This document shows positions 14,325 to 22,164 of a DNA stretch of 32,852 bases, piece by piece (the first letter of the stretch is position 1; every line of letters starts with the position of its first letter). The position numbers were made by a program, and so were the translations under genes. The notes under the pieces are model-generated. The model saw nothing but the letters and a program-made list of their open reading frames with translations, had not been told where the DNA came from and made no database searches. The stretch covers positions 1-32,852 of the forward strand of contig JAQUDJ010000010.1 in the NCBI GenBank assembly GCA_028685755.1. The letters are read 5' to 3'. The stretch is from Eubacteriales bacterium. Lineage in GTDB: Bacteria > Bacillota > Clostridia > Saccharofermentanales > UBA5734.

Positions 14325-15425
14325 ATGACAAACGAAATGCAATACCAATCACTTTTTGAACAAACAAAATTAAAAATCACCGCTGTTGATACACGACACA
14401 TCAATCAAGCCAATCAGCGCCTCGATTCATTAGTCAAACCGCCGCGGAGTCTTGGCCATCTTGAAGATTTAGCTGCACGATTATCCGCAATCGGTGGCAA
14501 AATTGGACATCGAATTGAGAAAAGATGCGTATTGGTGTGTGCTTCTGACAATGGGGTAGTTGCCGAAGGCGTTTCAAGTGCGCCACAGGTCGTCACCGCG
14601 CTCCAAACGCTCAATATTCTCAATGGTGTAGCGGGTGTATCCGTTTTAGCTCGCCAATTTAAGACCGACCTCATTGTTGTAGATTTAGGCATCGTTTCAG
14701 ATATTGAGCATCCGGATCTGATTATGCGCAAAATTGCTTATTCGACTGGCAATATCGCCAAGGAACGGGCAATGACTGCAGAACAAGCCGCTCGGGCGAT
14801 CGAGACGGGCATTGAACTTGTAAACGCACTAATTGACCAAGGCTATCAGGCTATTGGTATTGGGGAAATGGGCATCGGCAACACGACAACCAGCAGTGCC
14901 GTTCTTGCAGTTTTACTTGATCTGCCGTTGTCTGAGATCGGCCAAACAGTTGGACGTGGCGCCGGCTTAACAGACCAAGATTTCGAACACAAAATTGCAG
15001 TCATTCGCCAGGCGATTCAAGTTAACCAGCCCAATCGACATGATGTCGTTGACATCTTAGCCAAAGTGGGCGGATTTGATCTCGCTGCAATGACCGGCGC
15101 GTACCTAGGTGCGGCGGCCAGACGAATTCCGGTGGCAATTGATGGTTTTATTTCTGTTGTTGCAGCCCTCTGTGCCGTTCATATTGAACCCCTCGTCCGC
15201 GATTATTTATTTGCGTCCCACGAATCCTTCGAACGTGGCTATGCGTTAGCGATTAGCGCATTAGACCTCACTGCGCCACTCAAACTCGACATGCGTTTAG
15301 GCGAGGGAAGCGGTTGTCCGCTGCTATTTGCCTTGATGGACGCCGCAAGTACCGTGATCGCTGATATGGCAACGTTAAGTGGCACCGGAATCGAATTAGA
15401 CTATTCGAACGATGTAAATTTCTGA
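14325..15425 (+). CDS. cobT: Nicotinate-nucleotide--dimethylbenzimidazole phosphoribosyltransferase
   Basis: A 366-residue cytoplasmic enzyme that makes alpha-ribazole phosphate, the activated lower-ligand nucleotide, from nicotinate mononucleotide and a benzimidazole-type base. The family motifs are clear: LVKPPRSLGHLEDLA, ASDNGVVAEGVSSAP, GIGEMGIGNTTTSSA, GRGAGL and the C-terminal LGEGSGCPLLF holding the catalytic base Glu327. Length matches the usual 340-370. ATG 14325 follows TTGAGGAG. It is the first gene of a five-gene nucleotide-loop cluster, and its stop overlaps the cobU start as ATGA. The substrate base cannot be read from the sequence. Confidence 0.96.
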   Translation: MTNEMQYQSLFEQTKLKITAVDTRHINQANQRLDSLVKPPRSLGHLEDLAARLSAIGGKIGHRIEKRCVLVCASDNGVVAEGVSSAPQVVTALQTLNILNGVAGVSVLARQFKTDLIVVDLGIVSDIEHPDLIMRKIAYSTGNIAKERAMTAEQAARAIETGIELVNALIDQGYQAIGIGEMGIGNTTTSSAVLAVLLDLPLSEIGQTVGRGAGLTDQDFEHKIAVIRQAIQVNQPNRHDVVDILAKVGGFDLAAMTGAYLGAAARRIPVAIDGFISVVAALCAVHIEPLVRDYLFASHESFERGYALAISALDLTAPLKLDMRLGEGSGCPLLFALMDAASTVIADMATLSGTGIELDYSNDVNF

Positions 15426-16012
15426 TGCGGATTTTGATATCAGGTGGCTGTAAAAATGGCAAATCCTCGATTGCTGAAAATTGGATTGCACAGGCTCATG
15501 CTTTAGATCCGAAGCAACCGTTGTATTATTTAGCCACGATGATACCGCGTGATGACGAAGATACGTTACGCATTAAACGTCATCAAATTCAGCGAAGCCA
15601 TTTGCCTTTTCAAACCATTGAGATTGAACGCGATATCTTCAATCAAATTAGCTTATGTAACCCACATGGATTTTTTCTCCTAGATAGCACGACTGCGCTC
15701 CTCCAAAATGAACTGTTTCATTGGCAAGATCCGTTTGAAGTTGATACACAGGCAGGCCAACGTGTTGCAGCTGATCTGTGTCAATTGGCCACCCGATTGG
15801 ATAATCTCATGATCGTCAGCGATTATATCTATTCAGACGCCTTCTTTTATGATCCTGTGACGGAGTTGTTTCGAGAAGAACTTGCCCAGGTTGATCGAGC
15901 CATTGCGACCTGTTGCGATGTGGTCGTTGAAATATGCGCGGGGCGAGCTATAGTTCACAAGGGTCAAGATCTCCTTAGTCTGATGGATTATCATGTGCTC
16001 AATGCCGTGTGA
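15425..16012 (+). CDS. cobU: Adenosylcobinamide kinase / adenosylcobinamide-phosphate guanylyltransferase
   Basis: A 195-residue CobU-type enzyme that phosphorylates adenosylcobinamide and then transfers GMP to give adenosyl-GDP-cobinamide. The P-loop is GGCKNGKSS (residues 7-15; canonical GGARSGKS). YLATM, RIKRHQIQR (whose His is equivalent to the GMP-linked His), and LLDSTTALLQNELF follow. The C-terminal region VSDYIYSDAFFYDPVTELF departs from the usual EVGxGIVP motif. That motif appears instead in the short protein encoded two genes downstream. Translation is coupled to cobT by the ATGA overlap. The assignment is firm for the kinase half and weaker for dual activity. Confidence 0.86.
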   Translation: MRILISGGCKNGKSSIAENWIAQAHALDPKQPLYYLATMIPRDDEDTLRIKRHQIQRSHLPFQTIEIERDIFNQISLCNPHGFFLLDSTTALLQNELFHWQDPFEVDTQAGQRVAADLCQLATRLDNLMIVSDYIYSDAFFYDPVTELFREELAQVDRAIATCCDVVVEICAGRAIVHKGQDLLSLMDYHVLNAV

Positions 16013-16025
16013 GAAGGGGTAAAAG

Positions 16026-16829
16026 ATGAATAGTATCAGAGGGTTCTGGATGGCCTTAGGGATGTTCTCAATCTTACCAGTCCCACTATCAAAGATCTGG
16101 GATGAACAGGCCAAACCATGGATGATGTCTGCTTTGCCTCTAGTTGGCTTATTTATTGGGCTAATCACAGGCTTGCTCCAACTACTTTTCACATGGCTTG
16201 TTGTACCGATTTGGCTTCAGGCGGTCCTGATTGTTTTAATTTATCAAAAATTAACCGGGTTTATTCATTTAGATGGCTTGATGGATACAAGTGATGCGCT
16301 TGGCTCCCAAGCCCAATTGGAAAAACGACTCGCGATCCTCAAAGATCCACATGTTGGTTCTTTTGCCGTGCTCACGCTGGTTTTTGTGTTAATGATCCAA
16401 GTAGCTTCTGTATTGACGCTCAGCAGCAACCAATTACTCAGTTTCAACTGGGCTTGGCAAGTTGCACCGTGGCTATTGATACCCGTCGTATCGCGTGCTT
16501 TGGTTAGCCTATTCGTACTTCATACAAAACGTGTCGTCACTCAAGGCTTAGCTCAATCCTTTCGCGAACGGACGACGGCTAAACAATCGATTTTACCGAT
16601 TTCCATGTTAGTGATCGCTTTTGTTGGAGTTGCTAGCTTAGCCATATGGACTGGTCAAGCCGAGTTGTTGCTGATTTTGATGATGGAAATTTTGACTGGT
16701 ATTGTGGCTTTTAACTGTGTCCATCGAGCCTTTAGTGGCATTTCGGGTGATTTAGCTGGTTATATCGTGGTGATCAGTGAAACGGCGGCATTACTGAGCT
16801 GGGCGCTGCTTGTAGGGGGCTTATCATGA
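16026..16829 (+). CDS. cobS: Adenosylcobinamide-GDP ribazoletransferase (cobalamin synthase)
   Basis: A 267-residue integral membrane enzyme that joins adenosyl-GDP-cobinamide with alpha-ribazole (phosphate) to complete the cobamide. The signature LTGFIHLDGLMDTSDALGS followed by KRLAILKDPHVGSFAV (residues about 78-120) holds the conserved acidic metal-binding residues. The N-terminal FSILPVP motif is also typical. About seven hydrophobic segments are visible. AAGGGG lies upstream of ATG 16026, and the last codons overlap the start of the next gene by four bases. Length is usual for the family. Confidence 0.95.
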   Translation: MNSIRGFWMALGMFSILPVPLSKIWDEQAKPWMMSALPLVGLFIGLITGLLQLLFTWLVVPIWLQAVLIVLIYQKLTGFIHLDGLMDTSDALGSQAQLEKRLAILKDPHVGSFAVLTLVFVLMIQVASVLTLSSNQLLSFNWAWQVAPWLLIPVVSRALVSLFVLHTKRVVTQGLAQSFRERTTAKQSILPISMLVIAFVGVASLAIWTGQAELLLILMMEILTGIVAFNCVHRAFSGISGDLAGYIVVISETAALLSWALLVGGLS

Positions 16830-17218
16830 CAGGGTTGCGGTTTGTGATTGGTGGTGCCTATCAGGGCAAGTTAGGTTTTGTGCTCGCCCAGCAAAATCTG
16901 CAAGCAACACAGGTTTTTACCTGTGGGCTAGACACACTTGAAATTGATTGGAGTTTACCGGTGATTGATAAGTTGCATCTGCTGTTTTGGGCACAGCAAC
17001 AGAAGGGTATCGACTCGCAAAAATACCTCGAATCGCATCGCGAGAAACTCTTAGATCACTGGCTTATTTGTGATGATCTATCGGCAGGTGTCGTCCCAAT
17101 TGATGCGAAGACCCGCATGTGGCGCGAAACCACCGGTCGCTGTAGCGTTTACTTAGCAACCCAAGCAGATGAGGTTTATCGAATTTTTTGTGGGTTGGCC
17201 ACAACGCTCAAACCATGA
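16826..17218 (+). CDS. Short CobU-like protein (second cobinamide kinase/guanylyltransferase paralog)
   Basis: A 130-residue protein with a P-loop-like start FVIGGAYQGKLGFV (residues 6-19) and a CobU-type ending: LICDDLSAGVVPIDAKTRMWRE, TGRCSVYLATQADEVYRIFCGL. This resembles CobU's EVGxGVVPxxxxxRxxRExxGRxxQxLAxxADxV region, which has drifted in the neighbouring full-length CobU. It lacks the central YIAT and RIxxH segments, so it cannot be a complete CobU. It may supply part of the activity, act in a complex, or act on another intermediate. Its start overlaps cobS by four bases and its end overlaps the phosphatase start as ATGA, so it is embedded in the operon. Confidence 0.75.
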   Translation: MTGLRFVIGGAYQGKLGFVLAQQNLQATQVFTCGLDTLEIDWSLPVIDKLHLLFWAQQQKGIDSQKYLESHREKLLDHWLICDDLSAGVVPIDAKTRMWRETTGRCSVYLATQADEVYRIFCGLATTLKP

Positions 17219-17853
17219 TTGCCAACATGAATCGTCAAACAGATGCTCCACCCGCCACGTTTGACATTTTCGTGGTGCGCCACGGAGCAACATTAGCTAA
17301 TGAAAACCGGCTTTATTGCGGCCGTTCTGATCTGGCCCTTTGTGAATCGGGTCGCTCAAACCTAAACAAGCTTAAGTCTTGCTATGATCAAGTTATGATA
17401 ACAACGTGTTATCATAGCGGGCTCAAAAGAACACGCGAAACTGCTGAAATCCTATTCCCAGGGATTCAAACTCAAGAAATAAGTGCGTTAAGCGAGTTTG
17501 ATTTTGGCGATTTTGAACTCCAATCGCATGAGCAGTTAATCCAAAATCCAGAATACCAAAATTGGATAAATGACTTCGAAAATATCGGGTGTCCGAATGG
17601 AGAGCGTTTGCCGCTTTTTATGGAGCGGGTGATCACTGCTTGGCAAGATTTACTCAAAAATCTGGATCAACCCGTCGCAATCGTCACGCATGGTGGCGTC
17701 ATCTCACGACTTATGGATTTTAGCTTTCCTAACATGCGACTTGACTACGAATGGCAACCTGCTTGCGGGGCAGGGTACCGCCTGACGCTCGCCAAAGACT
17801 CAGATGCAGTCCGGGTGATTGCTTTTAACGAGATCTGCGTAGAAGGCGTTTGA
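17215..17853 (+). CDS. cobC: Histidine phosphatase, probable alpha-ribazole phosphatase
   Basis: A 212-residue phosphoglycerate-mutase-type phosphatase. The catalytic motif is VVRHGATLANEN (His near residue 21). Next come GRSDLALCESG, the Arg-rich LKRTRETAEIL, the EFDFGDFE motif and the second catalytic His in VTHGGVISRL. CobC removes the phosphate from alpha-ribazole phosphate or from cobamide phosphate. The start ATG 17215 overlaps the stop of the upstream gene (ATGA); a longer start at 17188 would overlap it by 31 bases and looks less likely. ATG 17227 is another option. Assignment to CobC rather than a general phosphatase rests on operon position. The end overlaps the convergent PsiE-like gene by 29 bases. 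Confidence 0.82.
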   Translation: MIANMNRQTDAPPATFDIFVVRHGATLANENRLYCGRSDLALCESGRSNLNKLKSCYDQVMITTCYHSGLKRTRETAEILFPGIQTQEISALSEFDFGDFELQSHEQLIQNPEYQNWINDFENIGCPNGERLPLFMERVITAWQDLLKNLDQPVAIVTHGGVISRLMDFSFPNMRLDYEWQPACGAGYRLTLAKDSDAVRVIAFNEICVEGV

Positions 17854-18484
17854 TCTGTCGGCCCAAAGTCATTGGCAAGGCTTCAATAGCATCAATTTCA
17901 TTATTTTTAAGCGAATATATTCTGAACTGATAATTCTGCAAGTTAATTTCCTGTCCGACGAATAACTGCTTTTCTTCGCGCGATAAGGCATTCATAATCA
18001 CGTCGCGTACCGAAAGACCTCCGTCTTCGACAGCAAAATGTGTGCCGAGTATCGCATTGGCCTCCTTTAATAGAGTACGGCCTTCAAGAATACAGGCATC
18101 TGGGTTTGATTTTTGAATGAGGTATTTTTTAACAATAAAGAGCGCCGCGATTGCCGCAACACCAAGTAAGATTTCGTTATAACGCGGTTCATCGATAACA
18201 ATTTTCCGAGCAATGACAAAAAGCAACACTTCGATAGTGCTCTCAGGTGTATGTTTTGATATCATTTTAACGAATTCTACCGCGATGATTAGTTCAAAAA
18301 TAACACCCAAATAGGTATGAATATCAAAATCATACTGTCCCTGAATCAGTAATCCGACTGACGCATATAGATTGACAACGACCTCGATGGCAACAATGAC
18401 AACAGCTAGGAGAATTAAAATCGATAGAAGGATTTCAAAATAGCTGGCCGATCTAGAAATACGATTACGCAAATACTGTTTCAT
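17825..18484 (-). CDS. PsiE-like membrane protein with C-terminal cytoplasmic domain
   Basis: A 219-residue protein. Four hydrophobic segments (about residues 15-40, 55-77, 87-104 and 110-125) contain the phosphate-starvation-inducible E pattern: FELIIAVEFVKMI, TIEVLLFVIARKIV. They are followed by about 80 extra residues (GRTLLKEANAILGTHF, LSVRDVIMNALSREEKQLFVG, YQFRIYSLKNNEIDAIEALP) not found in the small enteric PsiE. The start at 18484 (MKQYLRN) has a GGGGG site; a longer start at 18532 is weaker. The function of PsiE is unknown. It is divergent from the carbonic anhydrase gene, and a PiT phosphate system lies 8 kb away. Confidence 0.7.
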   Translation of the reverse strand: MKQYLRNRISRSASYFEILLSILILLAVVIVAIEVVVNLYASVGLLIQGQYDFDIHTYLGVIFELIIAVEFVKMISKHTPESTIEVLLFVIARKIVIDEPRYNEILLGVAAIAALFIVKKYLIQKSNPDACILEGRTLLKEANAILGTHFAVEDGGLSVRDVIMNALSREEKQLFVGQEINLQNYQFRIYSLKNNEIDAIEALPMTLGRQIKRLLRRSR

Positions 18485-18602
18485 GATAACCCCCGGTCTT
18501 GATTTGTTGATTAACGAGATGCGTAGGAGCATGACTATAATATTTACGTTATCATAGATTTATAACGAAAACAAAATCATGCAAGTTAAGAAGGTGATTA
18601 CC

Positions 18603-19148
18603 GTGTTAGACGAAATCCTAAAGTTCAATCAGGCGTTTGTGATGAATCGGTCATTTGAACCCTATGTAACAAGTAAATTGCCGACACGTAAGCTGGCTAT
18701 TTTGACATGCATGGATACCCGATTGACTGAATTACTTCCCGCTGCTTTAGGTGTCAAAAATGGTGATATCAAACTTATTAAAAATGCAGGCGCGATGATA
18801 TCATCGCCTTTTGGCAGTGTGATGCGAAGCTTGATTGTCGCTATTTATGCCCAAGAAGTCGAAGAAATCCTAGTCATCGGCCATCATGATTGTGGCATGC
18901 GCTGTTTTGATAATCAGGCTATCCTTCAAAAAATGAAAAACCACGGAATAACGGAGGAAAAAATCGAATTCCTCCGCTATTGTGGTATTGATTTCGAAAC
19001 TTGGCTTAACGGGTTTGAGGATGTATTTGAATCAGTTCGCTCAAATGTTGATCTAATACTGCATCATCCACTGATTCCCGCGGATGTTAAGGTTTTCGGC
19101 CTGGTTATGGATCCGCATACAGGCCAGCTTGAAGTGGTCAATCAATAG
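18603..19148 (+). CDS. Beta-class carbonic anhydrase
   Basis: A 181-residue zinc enzyme interconverting carbon dioxide and bicarbonate. Zinc ligands are Cys36 (in LTCMDTRL, with the Asp38-Arg40 dyad), His94 and Cys97 (in GHHDCGM). The NAGAMISSPFGSVMRSL segment and the short length match the small clade of beta-carbonic anhydrases found in Firmicutes. I choose the GTG at 18603 because AAGAAGGTG lies just ahead and the protein then starts MLDEILKFNQAFV as in relatives. The ATG at 18579 has no ribosome-binding site and would add eight residues. The last seven bases overlap the convergent baeRF gene. Confidence 0.92.
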   Translation: MLDEILKFNQAFVMNRSFEPYVTSKLPTRKLAILTCMDTRLTELLPAALGVKNGDIKLIKNAGAMISSPFGSVMRSLIVAIYAQEVEEILVIGHHDCGMRCFDNQAILQKMKNHGITEEKIEFLRYCGIDFETWLNGFEDVFESVRSNVDLILHHPLIPADVKVFGLVMDPHTGQLEVVNQ

Positions 19149-20287
19149 CGTAGCATGGCCAGTGCATCGGCATCTTTAGGCAGCTGTTCATGTGCGACAG
19201 TGTATACTTGACCGCCGTTTTGCAGTGTTTTGATTGCCGCAATTTCGAGTAAATCCGTGTGACTAAAATGTTGGTTCTCCGGCGAATTTTCTTGATGTAC
19301 GATTTTATGACTGTGAGGCTCTATTCTGCCGGCGATGATGTGATCTTTGGGGATAAATAATTGGGCAACACGACCACGTTCTGCAACATCGATAATTTGT
19401 CTGATGTTTTCACGTATTCGTTCACTCCCTAAGTGGTTCTGGGCAAGCTCCCAGTCCTTTGCTTGACCGTCCGGCAATTGGGCGCTCACAACCCGCCATG
19501 CGGCACGATTCAACTCGATTTCAGTGAGGTGATCTGGAGATCCAGAAATGTTTTCGGGCATTAGGTAAGGGTTTTTACTCACTTTGCGGAACGTGGCGAA
19601 TAAGTAATCAACACAGGCTACGACTGTAGGCAAATTTTCGGAACGCCAATGTGCCAATACTTTGGTGTCAATTTGCCTTAGATATTCTTCAAGCATGATG
19701 TGGTCACGATCTTTTCGATTATCAAATCCATGATTGACAGCTCCGGCAGAACCCCCGTATTGCTGGCGTTGTTTTTCGAAAGAATAGGTCGAAACAATGC
19801 TTTCTAGCGAGTCAGGCAGATCCGAAACCGGAATCAAAATCAAACGATTTCGGCTTCCGCGGTAGACCCGCACGCCGCTGCGACCAATTGCGAGTAATAA
19901 ATATTCAGCATCTGCTGAGTCGATCTCGAGTAGCTGACGAGTGACAAAATGATTGTCAATTACGACTTGCTCTTGAACCGCATGGTCAAGTGACATCACA
20001 AAGGATGAGTTAGCACTAATAAAAATCGCCAATCCTTCATGCGCATATGCCCAAAAAAGCGGGGCATCGAGTAGTTCTGCAGCTGGACTTAAGATGGCTT
20101 TGATTTCATTTGCTGTTAATTTTTCGCGCCGCAAATGGTCTTCAACCTTTTCGAGAATGGTATTCAAGCGAATCGGTGTTTGATTGACTTCGTTGCCTTC
20201 CCGGAGGATGGGCAGGTAAATCGAAATGGAGGGATATACTGATTCGTTCCAAAGCAGTTGCATGGTGTCACGAGGAATGCGTGCCAT
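19142..20287 (-). CDS. baeRF-family protein (bacterial archaeo-eukaryotic release factor-like)
   Basis: A 381-residue cytoplasmic protein. The start MARIPRDTMQ at 20287 is nine bases after GGAG; earlier ATGs are too close to that site. Family-type segments include SIYLPILREGNEVNQTPIRL at the N-terminus, DAPLFWAYAHEGLAIFIS, YLLLAIGRSGVRVYRG, and a late IRQIIDVAERGRVAQLFI followed by TLQNGGQVYTVAHEQLP. These resemble the bacterial relatives of archaeal and eukaryotic peptide release factor 1 domains, which are proposed to act in ribosome rescue or stress. The GGSAGAVNHGF segment corresponds to the region that carries GGQ in true release factors, but the motif is not canonical. Activity is unknown. 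The promoter region is shared with the divergent SQR-like gene. Confidence 0.65.
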   Translation of the reverse strand: MARIPRDTMQLLWNESVYPSISIYLPILREGNEVNQTPIRLNTILEKVEDHLRREKLTANEIKAILSPAAELLDAPLFWAYAHEGLAIFISANSSFVMSLDHAVQEQVVIDNHFVTRQLLEIDSADAEYLLLAIGRSGVRVYRGSRNRLILIPVSDLPDSLESIVSTYSFEKQRQQYGGSAGAVNHGFDNRKDRDHIMLEEYLRQIDTKVLAHWRSENLPTVVACVDYLFATFRKVSKNPYLMPENISGSPDHLTEIELNRAAWRVVSAQLPDGQAKDWELAQNHLGSERIRENIRQIIDVAERGRVAQLFIPKDHIIAGRIEPHSHKIVHQENSPENQHFSHTDLLEIAAIKTLQNGGQVYTVAHEQLPKDADALAMLRY

Positions 20288-20454
20288 AGACATCATCTCC
20301 AATCTGTTGACACAGCAATGGGGCTCAATTTCATTATACTGCGCAGACAATCAATCTTCTGAAATCATCTTAGATATTAGCGCCAAATATTATTTGAAAG
20401 GTTGTCATTTTAATGTTAAATTTGACAAGAGAGGGTATTCCTCATCGCAAAATA

Positions 20455-20498
20455 TTTAAACCTTTCGCAGATGTATAATAGAGTAGTAAAGGTTTAAA
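20455..20498 (+). promoter_or_regulatory. Promoter region of the SQR-like gene with an 11-bp inverted repeat
   Basis: TTTAAACCTTT (20455-20465) and AAAGGTTTAAA (20488-20498) form a perfect 11-bp inverted repeat with a 22-base gap and arm centres 33 bp apart. A perfect TATAAT (20474-20479) lies between the arms, with no good -35, as seen at activator- or repressor-controlled promoters. The right arm ends just ahead of GGAGG and ATG 20511. No T-run follows, so it is not a terminator. Confidence 0.6.
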
Positions 20499-20510
20499 AG
20501 GAGGTAAACT

Positions 20511-21947
20511 ATGGCCAAAATTCTTATTGTCGGTGCTGGTTTTGCCGGACATTTTGGAGCCATGACATTGGCAGACCAGCTTAAACGCAAAGGGCTGGCT
20601 AAACAACATGAAATTACAGTTATTAATCGCGGTCCCAATTTCAATTACATTCCTTCGTTGATTTGGGTAGGCATTGGACAGATGGCCCCTCAAAAAATGC
20701 AATTTGACCTCGCAAAAGTCTACAAAAAGCTTGGAATCAAATTTCATGTTGGCAAAGTGTTTGAAATCCATCCGGATGAACAATATGCCTTGATGGAAAC
20801 TGACAGCGATAAAAAGATTAAGCTTGATTACGATTATTTAATGATGGCGACTGGACCGTTGCTAAACTTTCCAGCTACACCTGGACTTGGCCCAGACAAC
20901 GGTGGATTTACCAATTCTGTATGCACACCACCGCACGCGGTCCATGCAGCTGAAAATTATTTAAAACTCGTTGATAAGCTTGAAAAAGGTGAAGCTGCAG
21001 ACGTGATTATTGGCACCGGACATGGAACATGCACCTGTCAAGGTGCCGCACTCGAATATCTCTTTAATGTCCATAACGATCTCAAAAAACGTGGCCTGCG
21101 CGACCTTGTCAATTTGACTTGGTTGTCTAATGAACCGGCACTTGGGGATATGGGAATCAGCGGCGTTGAGGTTCAAACGGGCAACGGAATCATGGATTCT
21201 GCTGAATTTGTCCAAGGTCTTTTCGAAGGTTACAAGATCAACTGGCAGATTCGGAGCCATGTGAATAAAATTGAGGCTGATACGGTTCATTACGAAACCG
21301 TCGAAGGCGACTTAAACTCCAAACACTTTGACTTTGCTATGCTCTTACCACCGTTCAAAGGGCAGCCGATCAGTTATATCGCTGCAGATGGCAGTGATAT
21401 AACCAGCACGGTTTGCAACCCCGCTGGTTTTGTCAAAGTAGATGCAGTCTATGGCAAAGCGTACGCAGATCTTGATGGACCAGACTGGCCCAAAACCTAT
21501 CAATCCAGTCAATATAAGAATATCTATTCGGCAGGGATTGCCTTTGCTCCTCCAGGGCCGCTTTCTAAACCAAGTACATCACCAAATGGCACAGTCATTG
21601 CCCCTGCACCGCCACGCACCGGATATACCTCTGAACTCTGTGGACACGCCGCAGCACTCAATATCGTTGATATGATCGAGGGTAAGTCTCCATCACATTC
21701 AGGCTCAATGGCAGAAACCCCAGGTCTTTGCGTTGCATCCATGAATAAATCAGCAGTGACGGGCAATGCCATGGTTATTGGCCTTTTCCCGATGGCGAGA
21801 AACCGCGCAAAATATCCAGGTTACGGCCGAGATCTGAAAGCCAGCATGATCGATATTGGTTTGTCCGGTTCCTGGTTCAAACTCTTTCTGCACTACGCCT
21901 TTATGCACAAACTCCAAGCCCGTCCGTTCTGGCGGATGATTCCATAG
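20511..21947 (+). CDS. Sulfide:quinone oxidoreductase-like FAD flavoprotein
   Basis: A 478-residue membrane-associated flavoprotein. The FAD-binding fold starts at residue 3 with ILIVGAGFAG, and a second dinucleotide region is present near VIIGTGHGTCTCQG. Three regions hold cysteines at family-like spacing: Cys138 (NSVCTPPHA), Cys174/Cys176 (GTCTCQGAALEY) and Cys377 (ELCGHAA). The C-terminus WFKLFLHYAFMHKLQARPFW looks like the amphipathic membrane-binding helix of SQR. SQRs oxidise sulfide to polysulfide or sulfane sulfur and reduce quinone. The extra Cys and Thr/Cys motif differ from the classical types, so a related reaction with persulfides or another acceptor is possible. AAAGGAGG precedes ATG 20511. 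A 37-residue peptide gene follows after 31 bases. Confidence 0.8.
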   Translation: MAKILIVGAGFAGHFGAMTLADQLKRKGLAKQHEITVINRGPNFNYIPSLIWVGIGQMAPQKMQFDLAKVYKKLGIKFHVGKVFEIHPDEQYALMETDSDKKIKLDYDYLMMATGPLLNFPATPGLGPDNGGFTNSVCTPPHAVHAAENYLKLVDKLEKGEAADVIIGTGHGTCTCQGAALEYLFNVHNDLKKRGLRDLVNLTWLSNEPALGDMGISGVEVQTGNGIMDSAEFVQGLFEGYKINWQIRSHVNKIEADTVHYETVEGDLNSKHFDFAMLLPPFKGQPISYIAADGSDITSTVCNPAGFVKVDAVYGKAYADLDGPDWPKTYQSSQYKNIYSAGIAFAPPGPLSKPSTSPNGTVIAPAPPRTGYTSELCGHAAALNIVDMIEGKSPSHSGSMAETPGLCVASMNKSAVTGNAMVIGLFPMARNRAKYPGYGRDLKASMIDIGLSGSWFKLFLHYAFMHKLQARPFWRMIP

Positions 21948-21978
21948 ATCGATTTAAAGAGTGAGAAGGAGCACATAG

Positions 21979-22092
21979 ATGAAATACGTATTGACAAAGA
22001 GCGAACAAGCCAAGCAAGCCAACATATTGTACCAATTCGGTAAATTCATCCTGTTGAGTATCAAATTTGTCAAACTCGTAGGCAAACATTAA
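21979..22092 (+). CDS. 37-residue peptide encoded downstream of the SQR-like gene
   Basis: ATG 21979 follows an AGAAGGAG site eight bases upstream. The frame encodes 37 residues: a charged start (MKYVLTKSEQAKQAN) and a hydrophobic/amphipathic stretch (ILYQFGKFILLSIKFVKLVG) ending in KH. A terminator begins 18 bases after the stop, so the peptide closes the SQR transcript. I recognise no family. A membrane-binding or SQR-associated role is an inference from position and the basic amphipathic helix. The strong ribosome-binding site and the position before the terminator argue that it is a real gene. Confidence 0.6.
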   Translation: MKYVLTKSEQAKQANILYQFGKFILLSIKFVKLVGKH

Positions 22093-22110
22093 TATTTTAA
22101 AGCTTAATTC

Positions 22111-22153
22111 GTGGGTCATGTGCTGGGAAACCAACACTTGACCCACTCTTTTT
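22111..22153 (+). terminator. Rho-independent terminator after the SQR-like transcript
   Basis: GTGGGTCATGTGCTGG (22111-22126) pairs with CCAACACTTGACCCAC (22131-22146) at 14 of 16 positions around a GAAA tetraloop. The T-rich tail TCTTTTT follows. Confidence 0.88.
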
Positions 22154-22164
22154 AGGGCTGAGAA

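Noticed and set aside
20455-20498. The 11-bp inverted repeat as a terminator or leader hairpin
   Set aside because: The -10 box lies between the arms, so the left arm would not be transcribed, and no T-run follows.
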